From Rhynchonema sp. JSB1_4 (lineage: Eukaryota > Nematoda > Chromadorea > Monhysterida > Xyalidae), in assembly GCA_030248065.1 (NCBI GenBank), contig JASAMV010004942.1, positions 1 through 64,000 of the forward strand: DNA of 64,000 bases, written 5' to 3'. This document shows, piece after piece, positions 46,170-58,133 of this stretch. Within the stretch, counting starts at the first letter, position 1. The number at the start of each line of letters is the position of its first letter. Both the position numbers and the translations under genes were made by a program. The notes beneath the pieces were generated by a model. It was not told the DNA's origin. It ran no database searches and saw only the letters and a list, made by a program, of their open reading frames with translations.

Positions 46170-49100
46170 CTGCAATCATAATTTGTTGTTTGTAGTTGGT
46201 GAAACATCAGCTTGTCTGCTGGCGATCGAATCTATGTCTTGATCACAGAATTTTTATTTGAAGGATAATTTGGTACGAGATTGTCATTAATATCGACCAT
46301 CGTAAAACTTGTTTGTAGGATGGTTATCTTTACGCTGGTCGAAATTTGGGCTACTAGTACGGTGGTCAAATCAAGGCGTCAAATCTTGTCGTCAAATCCA
46401 GCAATAATATACATGAGTCCCAATCACAAGTGAGCGCGAGAAATAATACATGCGATTGGATCGCAAGATTTGACCACAGCTATGTATATAAACCGAAATT
46501 AGTGCCATGTTCAATTAAAAAAGTCCCGCGAATGACACAGCTCCAAACCTATATCTGATCAAATTTACCACGTTTTATACCATCAACGGAACGCATTTCA
46601 TGATCTGTTATTTTTTCCGATTGCAGTCTGTCGCTCGCTCGACCACCCAACTTAAATGAAAGAAAGGGAAAACAAACACTCACTGGAATCTAGACCGGAA
46701 GAAGTCCAGAACAACAGACAGAGCTTTAGGAGACATGATTTTCGAGTTTGGCACAAAATGCAAAATCACAGATTTGGCCGTCTAAATCGCAATCTCCAGC
46801 AGAACATAATCGAACGCGCGCCATTTATATGAAATGTTTTCGATCATTCTGGTTGTGGATTTTCGTTTTTGGTCTAGCCGCCCATTTTTGGGTTTTGTAT
46901 ACATGTAGTAATATCGAGGACGGAAGTATACATAAGAGAAGAGAGGGCAAAATCAAAGCGGCTCATTCGCTTTCCAAAAATGCGCACTCTGGCGCAGAGA
47001 GCGTTTCAGTGGAGCGTCAAAATAAAGATACGCGCGGATGAGCGTACAAGTGGCAGGCTTTGCACGTACCATGTGTGGTCCTAAGCGGTGGTACACATGT
47101 GCATGCACATCTAAGTCCATGCGTGCGTATGGGTCCATCAAAAACCAATTTGAAAGTGCCGGGCGTGTATGCGCCAAAGCGAATTTTGAGCGCGCGCGCT
47201 CGCACGAGGAAAACAGAGCGTGATGCACACTATACATATGTTAAAAACATGACGCATTAGTGCTTACATATAACATACCAGGGTACACATGTGAACCATG
47301 AAGACTGAGTTGTTTTGTGTGTGTGTATGAGCGACAAAGGATATCTGTGCGTTAGGGCCAATTGGCATGAAATTGTTGTTCGACAACCATGTTCTTGAGT
47401 CGATGAACTTCAGCTCGAACTTCAGATAAACTTCAGCATGGTATGGTGCTTCATAATGACGATTTCCGCACATTATCGCAGAACATTGTTACACGACAGC
47501 ACAGATTAGCTGATCGGGTATTGGGTACTGCACATGTGTGCGCTGCGATTCCTGGGATGTCATTTTCTGCGCCAAGAGAAAGACATCTACCAGTGCCCAA
47601 TAATTTTCAAGTTTCCCGCGAAGAGTGCTGGGCCAAGGTTCCAACTCTTGCACAAAACCCAGCAAGTCTCTCCACATATACAATACATGATATACTCAAA
47701 TACAACCGGAGTGCCAGTGGCAGAACTGTATTCAATATTGGCCCTAACGAGTGAGCAGAGCCAATAAATGCCCCTGGAATTGTGTTTTCGAGGCTCTAAC
47801 TGTCGCGTGGCTGAGACTGGGTTGCTTTTTCAACAAGATTGTGCAATTTCACTTTTTCTATTGGGCTTGACCAGCACACTTCCTGCGCACGCACACGATT
47901 TTGGGTTACTATTCTATTCTTTTTAGTTCCGATTGGATAATTCGCATCTATGCCTTCGAGTGGCCATAGTTGGGCGGAGAATTTGGGCATATAGCTCGTC
48001 AGGAACTGACTCTTCAAATTGAAACTGCGGCTGAATAACCAAAAAATCAAGTTGAAATATGCAAAGTTCAGCGCACACAAAAACGGGGTAGGAGCAAAAG
48101 TTGGCAAAAGTGAGATTTATGCACAAACGCAAAGCGCAATGATTTCCTCTACGGAGTAAAATTTATCACTTTGGTCGATAAAGCTAAATCTGTGTTCTGT
48201 TGCAAGAAATAAGCGGTGCCCAGTTCCGCATTTCGCTTCGGGGAGCTCTGAGGTGTACGACATTGTACACCCAGTCTGCTGAAGGGCATGGTACATAATG
48301 TTATGTACCTAACGTATATGTATGTATCTGCTTATCTACCAATGGTTCCTAAATCTTGGAACCACGCATGCCTAAAATGGGGGTGTGGGAAATTACTCAA
48401 ATATATTCAGTGGCAAATTTAGTAAATCGCGCACGCAAGCGCATTTCTGTGGTCCGCCCACAGGCGGTGCCCCTCAAGTGGATTTACGCTTCTCTGACAA
48501 AATTTTGGCCACTCTATTTGATATGTAATAAGGTTCGTCTACTCAAGTGAGCATTTGAACACGCTTTTGCACATAGCGTGAGCTGAGCTGCAATATGTAC
48601 TGGAAACGTGATTTCCCCTTTATCTAGTACAGTGTATCCTCAATATAGTGACCCACTGCATAGAATGTATTTTGGACACATAGATTGTGAAGATCAGGTC
48701 ACAATAAAGAGGGCCAATTGTACCCGACGTTCAGCATAACTTGTAACTGTAAGTGTAGGCGTAGGTATACCTCCTCTTGTTCTCATGAAAATATCAGTGC
48801 CAGAAATTCTGCAATTTTGCTGAATAATTTTAGTCCACATCTGCACTAACCTTGGGTTGGCCCCGACACCAGCCTTGGAAAACAGCTTGTTTTTTCGAAC
48901 AGCTGTCACATACGTACATACCACTGTTACCCCATCCTCTTTTCAACCAACTATCGAACACCATAAAAACAGATTCAAGCCCCCAACCATAACACGCCCG
49001 AGCTGGTTTACCTGGTTTTAGTGTTTTTATCTTGTTGCTCTCTTTGACAAATGGCTGAGAGGAAATGAGTAACGCCAATAAAACATTCTGAAGGTACAGT

Positions 49101-49681
49101 ACTTAAAAAAGGAAATTTCAGGAAAGCCTTTTAGTACTGATTTTGGGAACACACGCCAAGTCTGTGAAGAGTTATGCCCAAGCCCAACAATCACGAGAGC
49201 CACCGGAAGGAACGAGAAAGCTCGTTAAAAAGCGGCTGAAAAAGACAAACAGTTCTTCTCGTCGAGAAAACGCTGTTTCCTCAATGAAAATAAATGAATC
49301 TTTGGCCCGCAGTCTGCGGAGAAAATGACTTTTTCTCTGAATGGGTTTCGAACATAAAACAATGTAAAACATCATATGACGTGCGACTTTAAGCTAAAGA
49401 AATTGAAAAAAAGCTGCGGTTGTCAAACGGGCCAGGCAACTTAGGCATGTAATATCTGTAGCTCAGTCAAAGTGGAAAAAGAAAATAAGAAAGTAAGATA
49501 AAATAAAGAAAAAGAACTGTCGACTCAAGTAAGGTACAAGGTGGCTTATGACAGACACCATCACTCAAAGTGTAATTGCATTAGGTGCACACCCTGGGGA
49601 CTCAAGGAACGCGCATTTGGACAGTTCGAAAGTGGCACACGACAGCTTTTTAAGCCTGTCTGGCAACGTTTTTTTTGGGTA
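46170..49681. other. Upstream flank of the FARP gene, no gene recognised
   Basis: This should contain the FARP promoter and any upstream untranslated exons, and possibly downstream exons of the Gln-rich gene beginning at 51244. A diverged CAAGTGGTCAA-type foldback lies near 46355-46490. Short frames at 47443-47754 and 48107-47796 lack recognisable content. Confidence 0.45.
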
Positions 49682-51244
49682 CTATTGAACTTGTGCTGCC
49701 CTGAAAGTGTTGAATGTAATCCCACTAAATGATTCTGAAGAGCGAAGTGGCCCAGGAAGCTTGTGTTTGAAACCACAGAACCCGAAAGACTTTCTGACGG
49801 AACCGCCGGAAAGACAAACTGAACAGAGTGAAGTTTTTAAGCGGCAAGACCACCAAGGGTGGGCTGCTTTTCGCGCAAAGTGTGCATGCAGAACCCAGAA
49901 ATGTGTGCGTGAAATTCGATATGACACAGACACGCAGGACAAGAGCGAGCTGGAAGAGGATATGCGAAATGTCCTAGAGCACTCACTAATACAACACGAA
50001 GAATTGACAAGTTTGACCGAACTTCCATTTCTACATTTTTCTAACCTGCCCCCTTTCTTCTTGTGCTCTCGCTGTTTGTTATAGTGAAACGTGCACCACC
50101 ATTCTGCCAGTGTTTGTCTCTGACCGCCGTCGAATTTCGAATTTCTCCGATTCGATGTAACAATAAAGTCACTGTTCGCGGTTGTACCGCTGTCCGCGGT
50201 CAACGTGTACCGCGGTGGTTGTTGGCCGCACGACGAACCGCGGTAATAGCGCGGCTCTGACTCGTCGCGGTATTTATGCGGTACATTATACGGATCGGTG
50301 TGTTGAACTTCAACGGATGTGTTGCGTTTTCGAAGCGTTTGCGTCTTTAGCGGCTCGCTTTTGCACCGGTTATTGTTGTTATTGTTCTGTTGCATTTCGT
50401 AATATTTGTCAACCATATTGTCCGCCGCGCTACCGCCGAGCGCCTCGCCATTACTGGCTAGCTGATGTTTCATATAGAGTGTGTTAATGCGTTCGCGTTC
50501 GTATCGATCGAGCGTCGAGCGTTGACTGGCCGAATAGCGCGGGAATTCGTCGAAATTCAAATTCTGCACGATGACTGGCTGCTGCAACGGCGGCGGCGGT
50601 TGCGAGTACGTGCTTCGTGATTGGCTACCGTCATTATAGATCAATGAAACATCACGATGATTATTGATTGGCAATCGATTACCGTGTTGATCATAATACA
50701 CGTAGGACTTTTGCTGGTGACGTTTGGCGCGCTTCGAACTCGGGTTGGTGTTCCAATACTGAAGCAGGCGCGACGTTAGCGACGTTTTTGACAGCCAGGC
50801 AGCGAATTTATGCTGTGCGCGCGCTTGGTGACTGGCCGGAGTCAAATTGGTTTGCGGTAGCTGTTGCTGTTGTTGCTGTTGCAGCTGTAACTGGTAGCTG
50901 ACCGCAGTCGAGCGTCTTCGAGCTGTCTTGGGCACGTAGGTAGCGGCAGCAGAGTTCAAAGTGGTGCTCAATGTGCTAGTGCGACTACTTGAACCACCGG
51001 CGCCCTGACTTATACTACCGGACTCAACTGCTGCAGTTGCCGTTGGATCCTGTTGTTCTAGTTGACGTCTGTGGTGTAGCTCGGTGACTAGTGACTGTTC
51101 GCGCGTGCCACGTCGACTCGGCTGAACGGTTAGGTAATTCTGTTGTTGTTGTTGTTGCGGGCCGTAAGCGGCGTTGTTGTGGTTTAGACGCGCGTGGATG
51201 GGTTGCGACAACGGGAGGCCGGGTTCTGCGAGTTGTTGGGTCAT
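49682..51244 (-). CDS. Gln/Asn-rich protein of unknown function, first coding exon
   Basis: A 520-codon frame opens with MTQQLAEPGLPLSQ. It has poly-Gln runs near residues 33 and 120, a Ser/Thr-rich stretch, a basic patch KTARRRSTA, a segment SKTSLTSRLLQYWN followed by KRAKRHQQKSYVYYDQHGNR, an Asn run near 290 and a Tyr/Arg-rich part (YRDESEPRYYRGSS). I do not recognise the family. Low-complexity coding style matches the nearby FARP linker. Composition changes after about residue 387 (near 50085), so the exon probably ends there at an unplaced donor and the rest is read-through into an intron. Same strand as FARP and 3.5 kb upstream. It could be an upstream exon of that gene, but no splice link is evident. 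Confidence 0.6.
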   Translation of the reverse strand: MTQQLAEPGLPLSQPIHARLNHNNAAYGPQQQQQQNYLTVQPSRRGTREQSLVTELHHRRQLEQQDPTATAAVESGSISQGAGGSSSRTSTLSTTLNSAAATYVPKTARRRSTAVSYQLQLQQQQQQQLPQTNLTPASHQARAQHKFAAWLSKTSLTSRLLQYWNTNPSSKRAKRHQQKSYVYYDQHGNRLPINNHRDVSLIYNDGSQSRSTYSQPPPPLQQPVIVQNLNFDEFPRYSASQRSTLDRYERERINTLYMKHQLASNGEALGGSAADNMVDKYYEMQQNNNNNNRCKSEPLKTQTLRKRNTSVEVQHTDPYNVPHKYRDESEPRYYRGSSCGQQPPRYTLTADSGTTANSDFIVTSNRRNSKFDGGQRQTLAEWWCTFHYNKQREHKKKGGRLEKCRNGSSVKLVNSSCCISECSRTFRISSSSSLLSCVSVSYRISRTHFWVLHAHFARKAAHPWWSCRLKTSLCSVCLSGGSVRKSFGFCGFKHKLPGPLRSSESFSGITFNTFRAAQVQ

Positions 51245-52849
51245 ATTGTCAAGGTAGACCTTCTATGGTCCACAATGGCGGGGTCGGTAACCGGGAACCA
51301 ACCAGCGCGCCGGTTGAGGCAAGATGGCAGGCACTTGGTGGGTACGTGCAACCGGGGTCATTCATTGACGACCGATCACGTGTCGTTTTGAGAGATTAGC
51401 GATCTTGTTCCTGCTGCTTTTTGACGTGTGCACACACTGAATCCAGTTGACGGAAATTTGTACCCGCACCCGGTACCGATTTTGTGAACGGTCATTTATA
51501 ATAATATGCCCATTGGTGAAATATGGGAGCTTTGGGGGGCAAAAACTGTTGGTAAAATGCGCTGGAGAAATGCGTTTACTATCGCGGGGCTGACATTTGT
51601 TCGTTATGTCATTCTCTTGTTTTTCAAGCCGAAAAAAGTTCCGAAATGCTCATCGGACAAAAAGACGAAACCACGGTGGGTACTTTTCTCGTTTGGTGGA
51701 GCAATACCACGGGGTTTGCTTTTGGAGACACTTCTTTCGCTCTAACTTCTTGACATTTAAGAACCGGCAGAATGAGGGAAACGAACGGGAAAAAATAAGC
51801 GAACTCTGAAATGTTTGGCAGGAAATAAACAGGATTTCGAACAAAATTAACGGGATTAGAGTCACATACATAACAGTCATAGGAACAGGATGTTAAGGAT
51901 TATACTTCGTCAGCACCGAGCTTAACAATAAATAATACTAAAAACTTTCCGGTTGGATTACAGCGCTAATGCATTTCCTGCATCACAATAACGGTAAATT
52001 CACATGATGCTAATAAAGACTATCATCAGAGCAGCATATCGTCCTGGACTTTAATCAAGCGAATGTGTGCATGAACTGAACCAAAAGTTCTGCCATCGAA
52101 GTTTTATGATTCCCGAGTAAACGTGTTGGGTGCAAAATAACCTCGCTTCGATATTAGTTTGTTGAGCCCCATAAAACTTTAAGTTGGCCATCAGAGTCAT
52201 AAACTTTAATGCTATTATGGACTATGGGGTTAATGTGGCATTTGGTAGCCTGTTGGAAACGGACGGGCTCCTAGGTACCGGAGAGCGCCAATAAGTCCCC
52301 ATCCCAAATACTGTAAGTGCCCAGTGGGGATTATTCGGTTATGTTCAGCGATGTTTCATGTGCCTATTTTTGTCTGGAAGTTTGAAACCCGATGTGCAAA
52401 CCCCGCAGGGGACTTCATTGGCATGGTCCGGCATATGTTTTGATGTGTCGGGGTGGGTGACATGACCCGTGAACTGGTGTACATATATATGACAAATATT
52501 GTGCAATAATTCAGTTACACGATCCAGATTTCCCTCCGCGCAAGTCCGAATCCAGTGTTGTGTTGCGTTTCAGGTTGCAACACTAGAAAAGGTATAGGTG
52601 CTTACCAGAATGAGGAATGGCCCGCTACTAGCCGGGCATGATTTTCCTGTCACGAATCTAAACTATCAGGCACGAATCGGATCAGGGTCCTATCGCGGCT
52701 TGAAAGTTTGGAATCAGAGAAATGTTGTTACTGAGCTTTTCTGTCTGAGGCCGGGCTACCCGAACGTCCAGTAGTAAGCTCGCGATTGAACCTGTACTTT
52801 TAAGTGCCAACCAATGCCAAGCTGTAGCCCGAACACGCCAAAAGATAGG
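51245..52849. other. Intergenic stretch, no gene recognised
   Basis: This is the presumed promoter region of the Gln-rich frame plus unassigned sequence. No RNA gene or repeat could be supported. Confidence 0.4.
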
Positions 52850-53093
52850 TATAGTAAATTTCCAAATTCGCTGCCGCACAGTAAAGTACGCCCCATAGTT
52901 AATGTCAGGTTCTAAACCCGAAAATCAACTTGTGAAACATTCAGACAGCCAACACACACGCAGCTTGCCAGCCAGCCAGGCAGCTGCGCGCAATGTTTCA
53001 GAACCGCGCGTGGTTAGCGTTCGGGTTTATAACTTGACATTAACTATGGGGCGTATTTTACTGTGCGGCAGCGAATTTGGAAATTTACTATAG
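52850..53093. repeat. Foldback element, TAGTAAAATTTCCAAATTCGC family, copy 2
   Basis: Nearly identical along its whole 244 bp to 12010-12252. The ends read TATAGTAAATTTCCAAATTC and GAATTTGGAAATTTACTATA. Confidence 0.8.
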
Positions 53094-53200
53094 CAAAATG
53101 TACAGTCGCGCCACGGCATAACTTCATAGCATCGTGTGCATAGCCGTTCAATGCCTGCAAACTCCCAACGCCAAACACTACTGCCACTGGTACTACTGGC

Positions 53201-53354
53201 ACGCCAACACGAGCCCGATTTCGGAATTGGTGCACAAGCAAAACGAAAAGAAAGAGAAACCCTCATGCACCACGTTGTATTCCACAACGTGTAACGTTTC
53301 CCACGCAATGTTTCGCTAATCTGCCACCTCCGAAATCGGGCTCGTGTTGGCGTA
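53201..53354. repeat. Foldback element, CGCCAACACGAGC family
   Basis: The left arm ACGCCAACACGAGCCCGATT faces the right arm AATCGGGCTCGTGTTGGCGT-like. Related sequence lies at 54004-54180 and, diverged, at 2857-2986. Confidence 0.75.
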
Positions 53355-53373
53355 ATGTGACTATACACCTCAC

Positions 53374-53664
53374 TTGGTGCACCTCAAAGGCAAGCGCACC
53401 GAAATCTTGACCACAGTGGCTGCAAAGATAGACTCTTGGCTGAGGAGAAAAGGTCAAAGTCTTGTTTGCCTCATCAATAAGCAACACGCAACTACAGTAG
53501 ACAAGGAAGCAGAAAAAAACAGCTCTGAGCAGATTGGAGTGATGGCAGAAAAAGGGCTTATATTCATGTCATTGACACACATCGTCCAGTCTCGTCGTCC
53601 ACTCAGCCCTCGCGCAGATGCAAAGCTGCTTGGGTTGACGCCAAGAGCTGTCGATTTGCGTTGA
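53374..53664 (+). CDS. Unrecognised 96-codon open frame
   Basis: The translation is mixed and protein-like (TVAAKIDSWLRRKGQSLVCL; DKEAEKNSSEQIGVMAEKGL) with no low-complexity bias. I recognise no family. It sits among foldback repeats, so a fragment of a mobile-element gene is the likeliest explanation; a chance frame is also possible. Confidence 0.2.
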   Translation: MVHLKGKRTEILTTVAAKIDSWLRRKGQSLVCLINKQHATTVDKEAEKNSSEQIGVMAEKGLIFMSLTHIVQSRRPLSPRADAKLLGLTPRAVDLR

Positions 53665-54003
53665 CGACCAACAAGCAGCCAGGAAAAGCTTTTTAGAAAA
53701 ATTGGATGGCATATGCGTATAGAATGTGGTGAAACCTTCGATATCTATGTGTACATACAATTCTAACAACAGTAGCGCCACGTTCGCAAGCGCAGAAATG
53801 ATGTTATTGATATGCTATGACTTCGACTTCGACATCTGACCTGGGCGGAAGAGGAAGCAAACTATTTTTTGTAATAACGAAAGGCACATCTAAATGTATG
53901 CCAAATCGGATTACACAAAATTATAGTTCGCCAATCTGCATGTGAACAGTACCTTAGATTATAACTTGGTTATTATACGAATTGAACCGTATAGTGTAAC
54001 ACT

Positions 54004-54180
54004 ACGCCAACACGAGCCCGATTTCGGGGGTGGCAGATCAGTGAAACATGCATACGTGGCTGCTGATTTGGTAAATACGTTGTAGAGGCAACGTGTACAA
54101 CGTGGGGCATGAGGATTTTCTTTTTCTATTCATTTTGTAAGCACACCACCGAAATCGGGCTGGCGCAGTTTGCCTACTTA
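54004..54180. repeat. Foldback element, CGCCAACACGAGC family, diverged copy
   Basis: The left arm ACGCCAACACGAGCCCGATT is intact; the right arm CACCGAAATCGGGCTGGCGC is shortened. Same family as 53201-53354. Confidence 0.6.
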
Positions 54181-57100
54181 GGTACATACATACTACGTAT
54201 CCACTTGGTGTGTACACGACCTTATGTACGTGTATGAATCATAATAAAACAGCAGTGTCGGGCAATTTTATTCAAATGTTGTTGGTTGTGTTCGAACTAG
54301 CATATCTATGTAGAATATCAAAATTTCGTCAAAAAACGGGGGCGCAAAGCCAGTTCGGTTCCGCATGTCACCAAAACATCCGCAAACGCGTGCTGTGCAG
54401 CTGTGCGCAGCTGAAACGCCAACCAAAAAATCGTCATCTTTTTAGTTCAACCACAGCTTACTGTGACTGACAGCAGCCTAATCAGTCATCTAAGGGCTTT
54501 GAATTCAAGGTATACAACAACTCGCTGATTTCTCGGGTTCAATTGTTTTTTTCAGCTTTTCAAATTTGAAACCTTGACCCAACAAAGCGCGCTCTATTGT
54601 TTTCCTTCCCCTGGTTTTCAAACAGGGTGGGGTGGGGTTGCCTTTGACTGTAATGCCAGCTAATTCATTATGGAAAACTTATGCCCTGCTGATGGGGCTG
54701 GCCGTATGGAAAAGGTCACATTTTGGAATGTTAGTGGGTGCTGGAGATGTTGAAGAGAATCAGGCTTCCTTGACCTGAATCGCAGCCCAACATTTGAAAA
54801 ACAAAAGCGAAAAGTTAGACCCTTAAGCGAGATGTTGGAAAATTTGTTTCACGCCCCAAAGTGCCGCCAAGAAGAATGTTGGAAAAGTTGATTAATTGAT
54901 GACACGGAAGTTGGACCTTGTTGTTGTGAAATTTCGCATGCCTTGGAAGATAAAATATTGGGACTTTTCTATAGTTGGAAAGGCGTTATCATAAATCGTT
55001 TCAGACATACTGTACGTACATGAACAAAAAACCGGCTACCGTAGGTGGGACAAAATTTTTGCTGAATTTTTTGGTTGTTTATGTATTCTGCAAACTTTGC
55101 ACCAATGCAGGTGTGTTCAAAAGGTTGTGCAAGATACAACGTACGCCATTGAAACAGATGAGGTTCAACTACTTTAAAACTTAGGGATTCGAAGCTGTTC
55201 GAAGCGAAGTTAAAAACGGAAATATACATGGCTTTCTGAAAGTTCACGCTGGTGAACGACAGAAAAAGTAAAATCAGACAAAAAGGTGTTCAGTATCAAT
55301 GTCGTCAAATATGATACATGCTAAATTCCAAATCCATACACCGGTCAACAGTAGTATAAAGATACCTACATATTAAAAGCAATTCAATCGAAAATCTCCC
55401 GTTGGTCCAAGCTTGGCTCACAGTAATGACCACAAGTGCACGAAAGCAAAGTGTCACCAGCCACTGTACACCAGCATGGATTGCAATTAATGGGTACCAT
55501 TTCCCTTTCTGTTGCTCAGGACATACTCAAAATTTTAAAGGACAAAAAAAACTGATGCAAACCGTTGTTGTGGGACATTATGTCCAAATGTTTAGAGTGT
55601 GGCACCATAGTTTTGTTTGGACACTTACGCGCTTCGCTCCCATTTTTGGTTATGGGCCAGGGGCTTCGGAAATTTATCGGCTTCAAAGAGGTTGGGAAGA
55701 AGTTCCACATGTGTTTTTGCCCCGTGAGAAATTGATAGCATCCGCGGTACGAGTTCTGGTTCTCAGCTTTTCCCAATTTCCAAAATATAGTCTTAGTCGA
55801 GCGATAGATAAACACAACGGTGGTTTATGTGCGCCTCAGCGTTGCCAAAGAATGCCAAATGTATGTATACTGTATATGCGCTGCTGGAGAATTACGAAAA
55901 CGACCCCTGGTGGTCTTAAGATAAGCTTAAGATTGTTAATCCAAGAAATGTCACAAGCAAATTTCTTTGCTTTTCAGCAAAGATTACGCACTTAGCTTGG
56001 TCGGAAACGCACGCAAATAAAGCCCCAGTGGGGACTTCTTGGAGAGGGGGGGTTGTTTGGAATTTTCCAGTTGCACCACAACCAGTGGTCTTGAGTGTTA
56101 AAAATCGGATATACATTGTTGGCAGCAACAGTCAAGCTGCGTGGGTATGGAGGGGCATTTCGTGCAAAATGAGATACATACAGCACGCATGCAGGCACAA
56201 AAAATGGATGGCCACCCAAAACTGATGTGGACATCTTAAACAGCAATTGGGTCCTCTTGATGTGTAGGTGCTCATCGGTGTATTGTGGGACCCAATGATT
56301 GTCCATCGATAGGGGGTAGTGGACGCATAAACTTTGCCGATTGATATTGCTGGCAGTTTGGGATTGTTGTTGTTGTGTCCGAGAAGACAGTCAGATAGAC
56401 TAGCGACGGAATATTTTGGCATTTTTAAAAAAGTGTGCTCACTGTCGGGTGTTTCGGAATTCCGCAAAACCAGTCCATATTCACCATAGAAGTTTCAGTG
56501 GAAGAAATTTTAAATCAAAATTTGAACAATTTTTTTTGTCCCAATCACCTGATTCAGGCCAAGTCCGGGCACCTGCTTTGACAAGCAGTAAGTGACTGGT
56601 GTCGGCTACACCGAAAGTGACAAAAAGTAAATTGCATCCAACGTTTTTGTGCATGCGATTGTGACACGCAACCAAATATGAAGAGAAACGATGGGGAATA
56701 TATTATCCAAGGACGCTTTATCGGGTTCCTTATTGGGGTCTGCGGACTCAGCGCCAAAAAAGTCGGACTTTTGTTTGCTTCCTAAGCTCTTTAAGTTGAA
56801 TTTAAATGAGAATACTGGACCACACAGACAAATTTCAAGAATGGGAATTCCAAACGATGTTTTTGGCGTGATTGGCAAAACACCAAAATATGCAGGAAAA
56901 GAAAATAGCCGGCGACTCTGTATGTAGATGTCTTTCAATCAGGACCGAATTATTCGTTCTCAGAAATTTGCGCGATTGCAGTAGAAAAGGTACTGTATAA
57001 CAAGTATCGCTTAAAAACACTTACGGTTCGTTACCCGCTACTGTGCATACTTTGTTTTAAATGGCTTCGGAATAAATATGCACACGCCCGACCCCGACGA

Positions 57101-57840
57101 ATCGAAAAGGATATACATAGTTTTTCCACAGACGGGCGGGCAAGCGTGGCATTCAGATCACTTGGGAGCCGTAAAAACACGCGAAATTAATGTAGCTGGG
57201 TGGTCGAGCGATAGACACTGGACTGCATCTTGTATTTGCTTCATTTTTTGCTCATTTGCAAGCAACCCTTATCGGAAAAACGAGAAAAAATAAAAGAAAC
57301 GTGGGAAACCGACCTCGATTCGCCCTTGGCAGACATTTTTAATGCTCGATTTTGATATCAGAATATTATTAATCCAATGGCGAACTGCATGTTGTCATAA
57401 TCTGATGTTTCCATGGTAACGGTTGCATGTTCGTTGTACATTTGGCATGATTGGACCTGAGTTGATTATATTGTCCATCTTCAGTCTGAAATTTACAAAT
57501 TGCCCTGCTTTAGGCCCAGTGAGCGAAAATTCTAAATTCTGACATTTAAAGTATTTAAGTATTAAAGTATGTATTTCGGATAGGATAGATCGTTGTAACA
57601 AAAATCGACAAAGAGTTCTGGCAACTGTCGGGGAATCGTTAAGTTTTTCGCGCGATGACAAAACTTTGCTCGACAAATGACTGCTCATATGGACAACATG
57701 TATCTAGCTTTACACTTTACGACCGGAAAACGCTCAAAAGGTCATTAATCTTAGGTGGAAACAGCAAAAACTTACTACTATTTCATCCACCTACGGCATT
57801 ACAACGAAAACTCCCGTGGTTAACATTCATAACTCAGTGT
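54181..57840. other. Intergenic stretch, no gene recognised
   Basis: The longest frame (55402-55995, 197 codons, plus strand) lacks motifs and has no splice support. Nothing else could be assigned. Confidence 0.4.
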
Positions 57841-58125
57841 CAGTGCTCGAACCGGATTGCTTGTCGGTGTCGGGGTCGGTTCGGGATCGGGATTTTTCAA
57901 CGGGATTGAAATTTTCCGGATCGGGATCTGGATTGCAGTTTTTGGCACAACAGTAGTCTCCTTGCAGATGGTGTGTCATTTAGCAAAAGGACGCAAAATT
58001 CACCACTAAAATTCCGATAAAAATCTCGATAAGAATGCCGGGATCGGGATCGGGACTTCGGGATTTTATCGGGATTGAAATTCTCCGGATCGTGATTTCG
58101 GGATCGGGATCCCGTTCGAGCACTG
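57841..58125. mobile_element. Non-autonomous hAT element related to 15205-16396
   Basis: It starts CAGTGCTCGAACCGGATTG and ends ATCCCGTTCGAGCACTG, with GATCGGGAT-type subterminal repeats like those of the hAT at 15205. Flanks CTCAGTGT (57833-57840) and CTCAGTGG (58126-58133) are an 8-bp target duplication with one change. There is no transposase. Confidence 0.82.
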
Positions 58126-58133
58126 CTCAGTGG

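Noticed and set aside
55402..55995. 197-codon plus-strand open frame
   Set aside because: No recognisable motif, amino-acid order looks random, and overlapping frames on the other strand are equally open.
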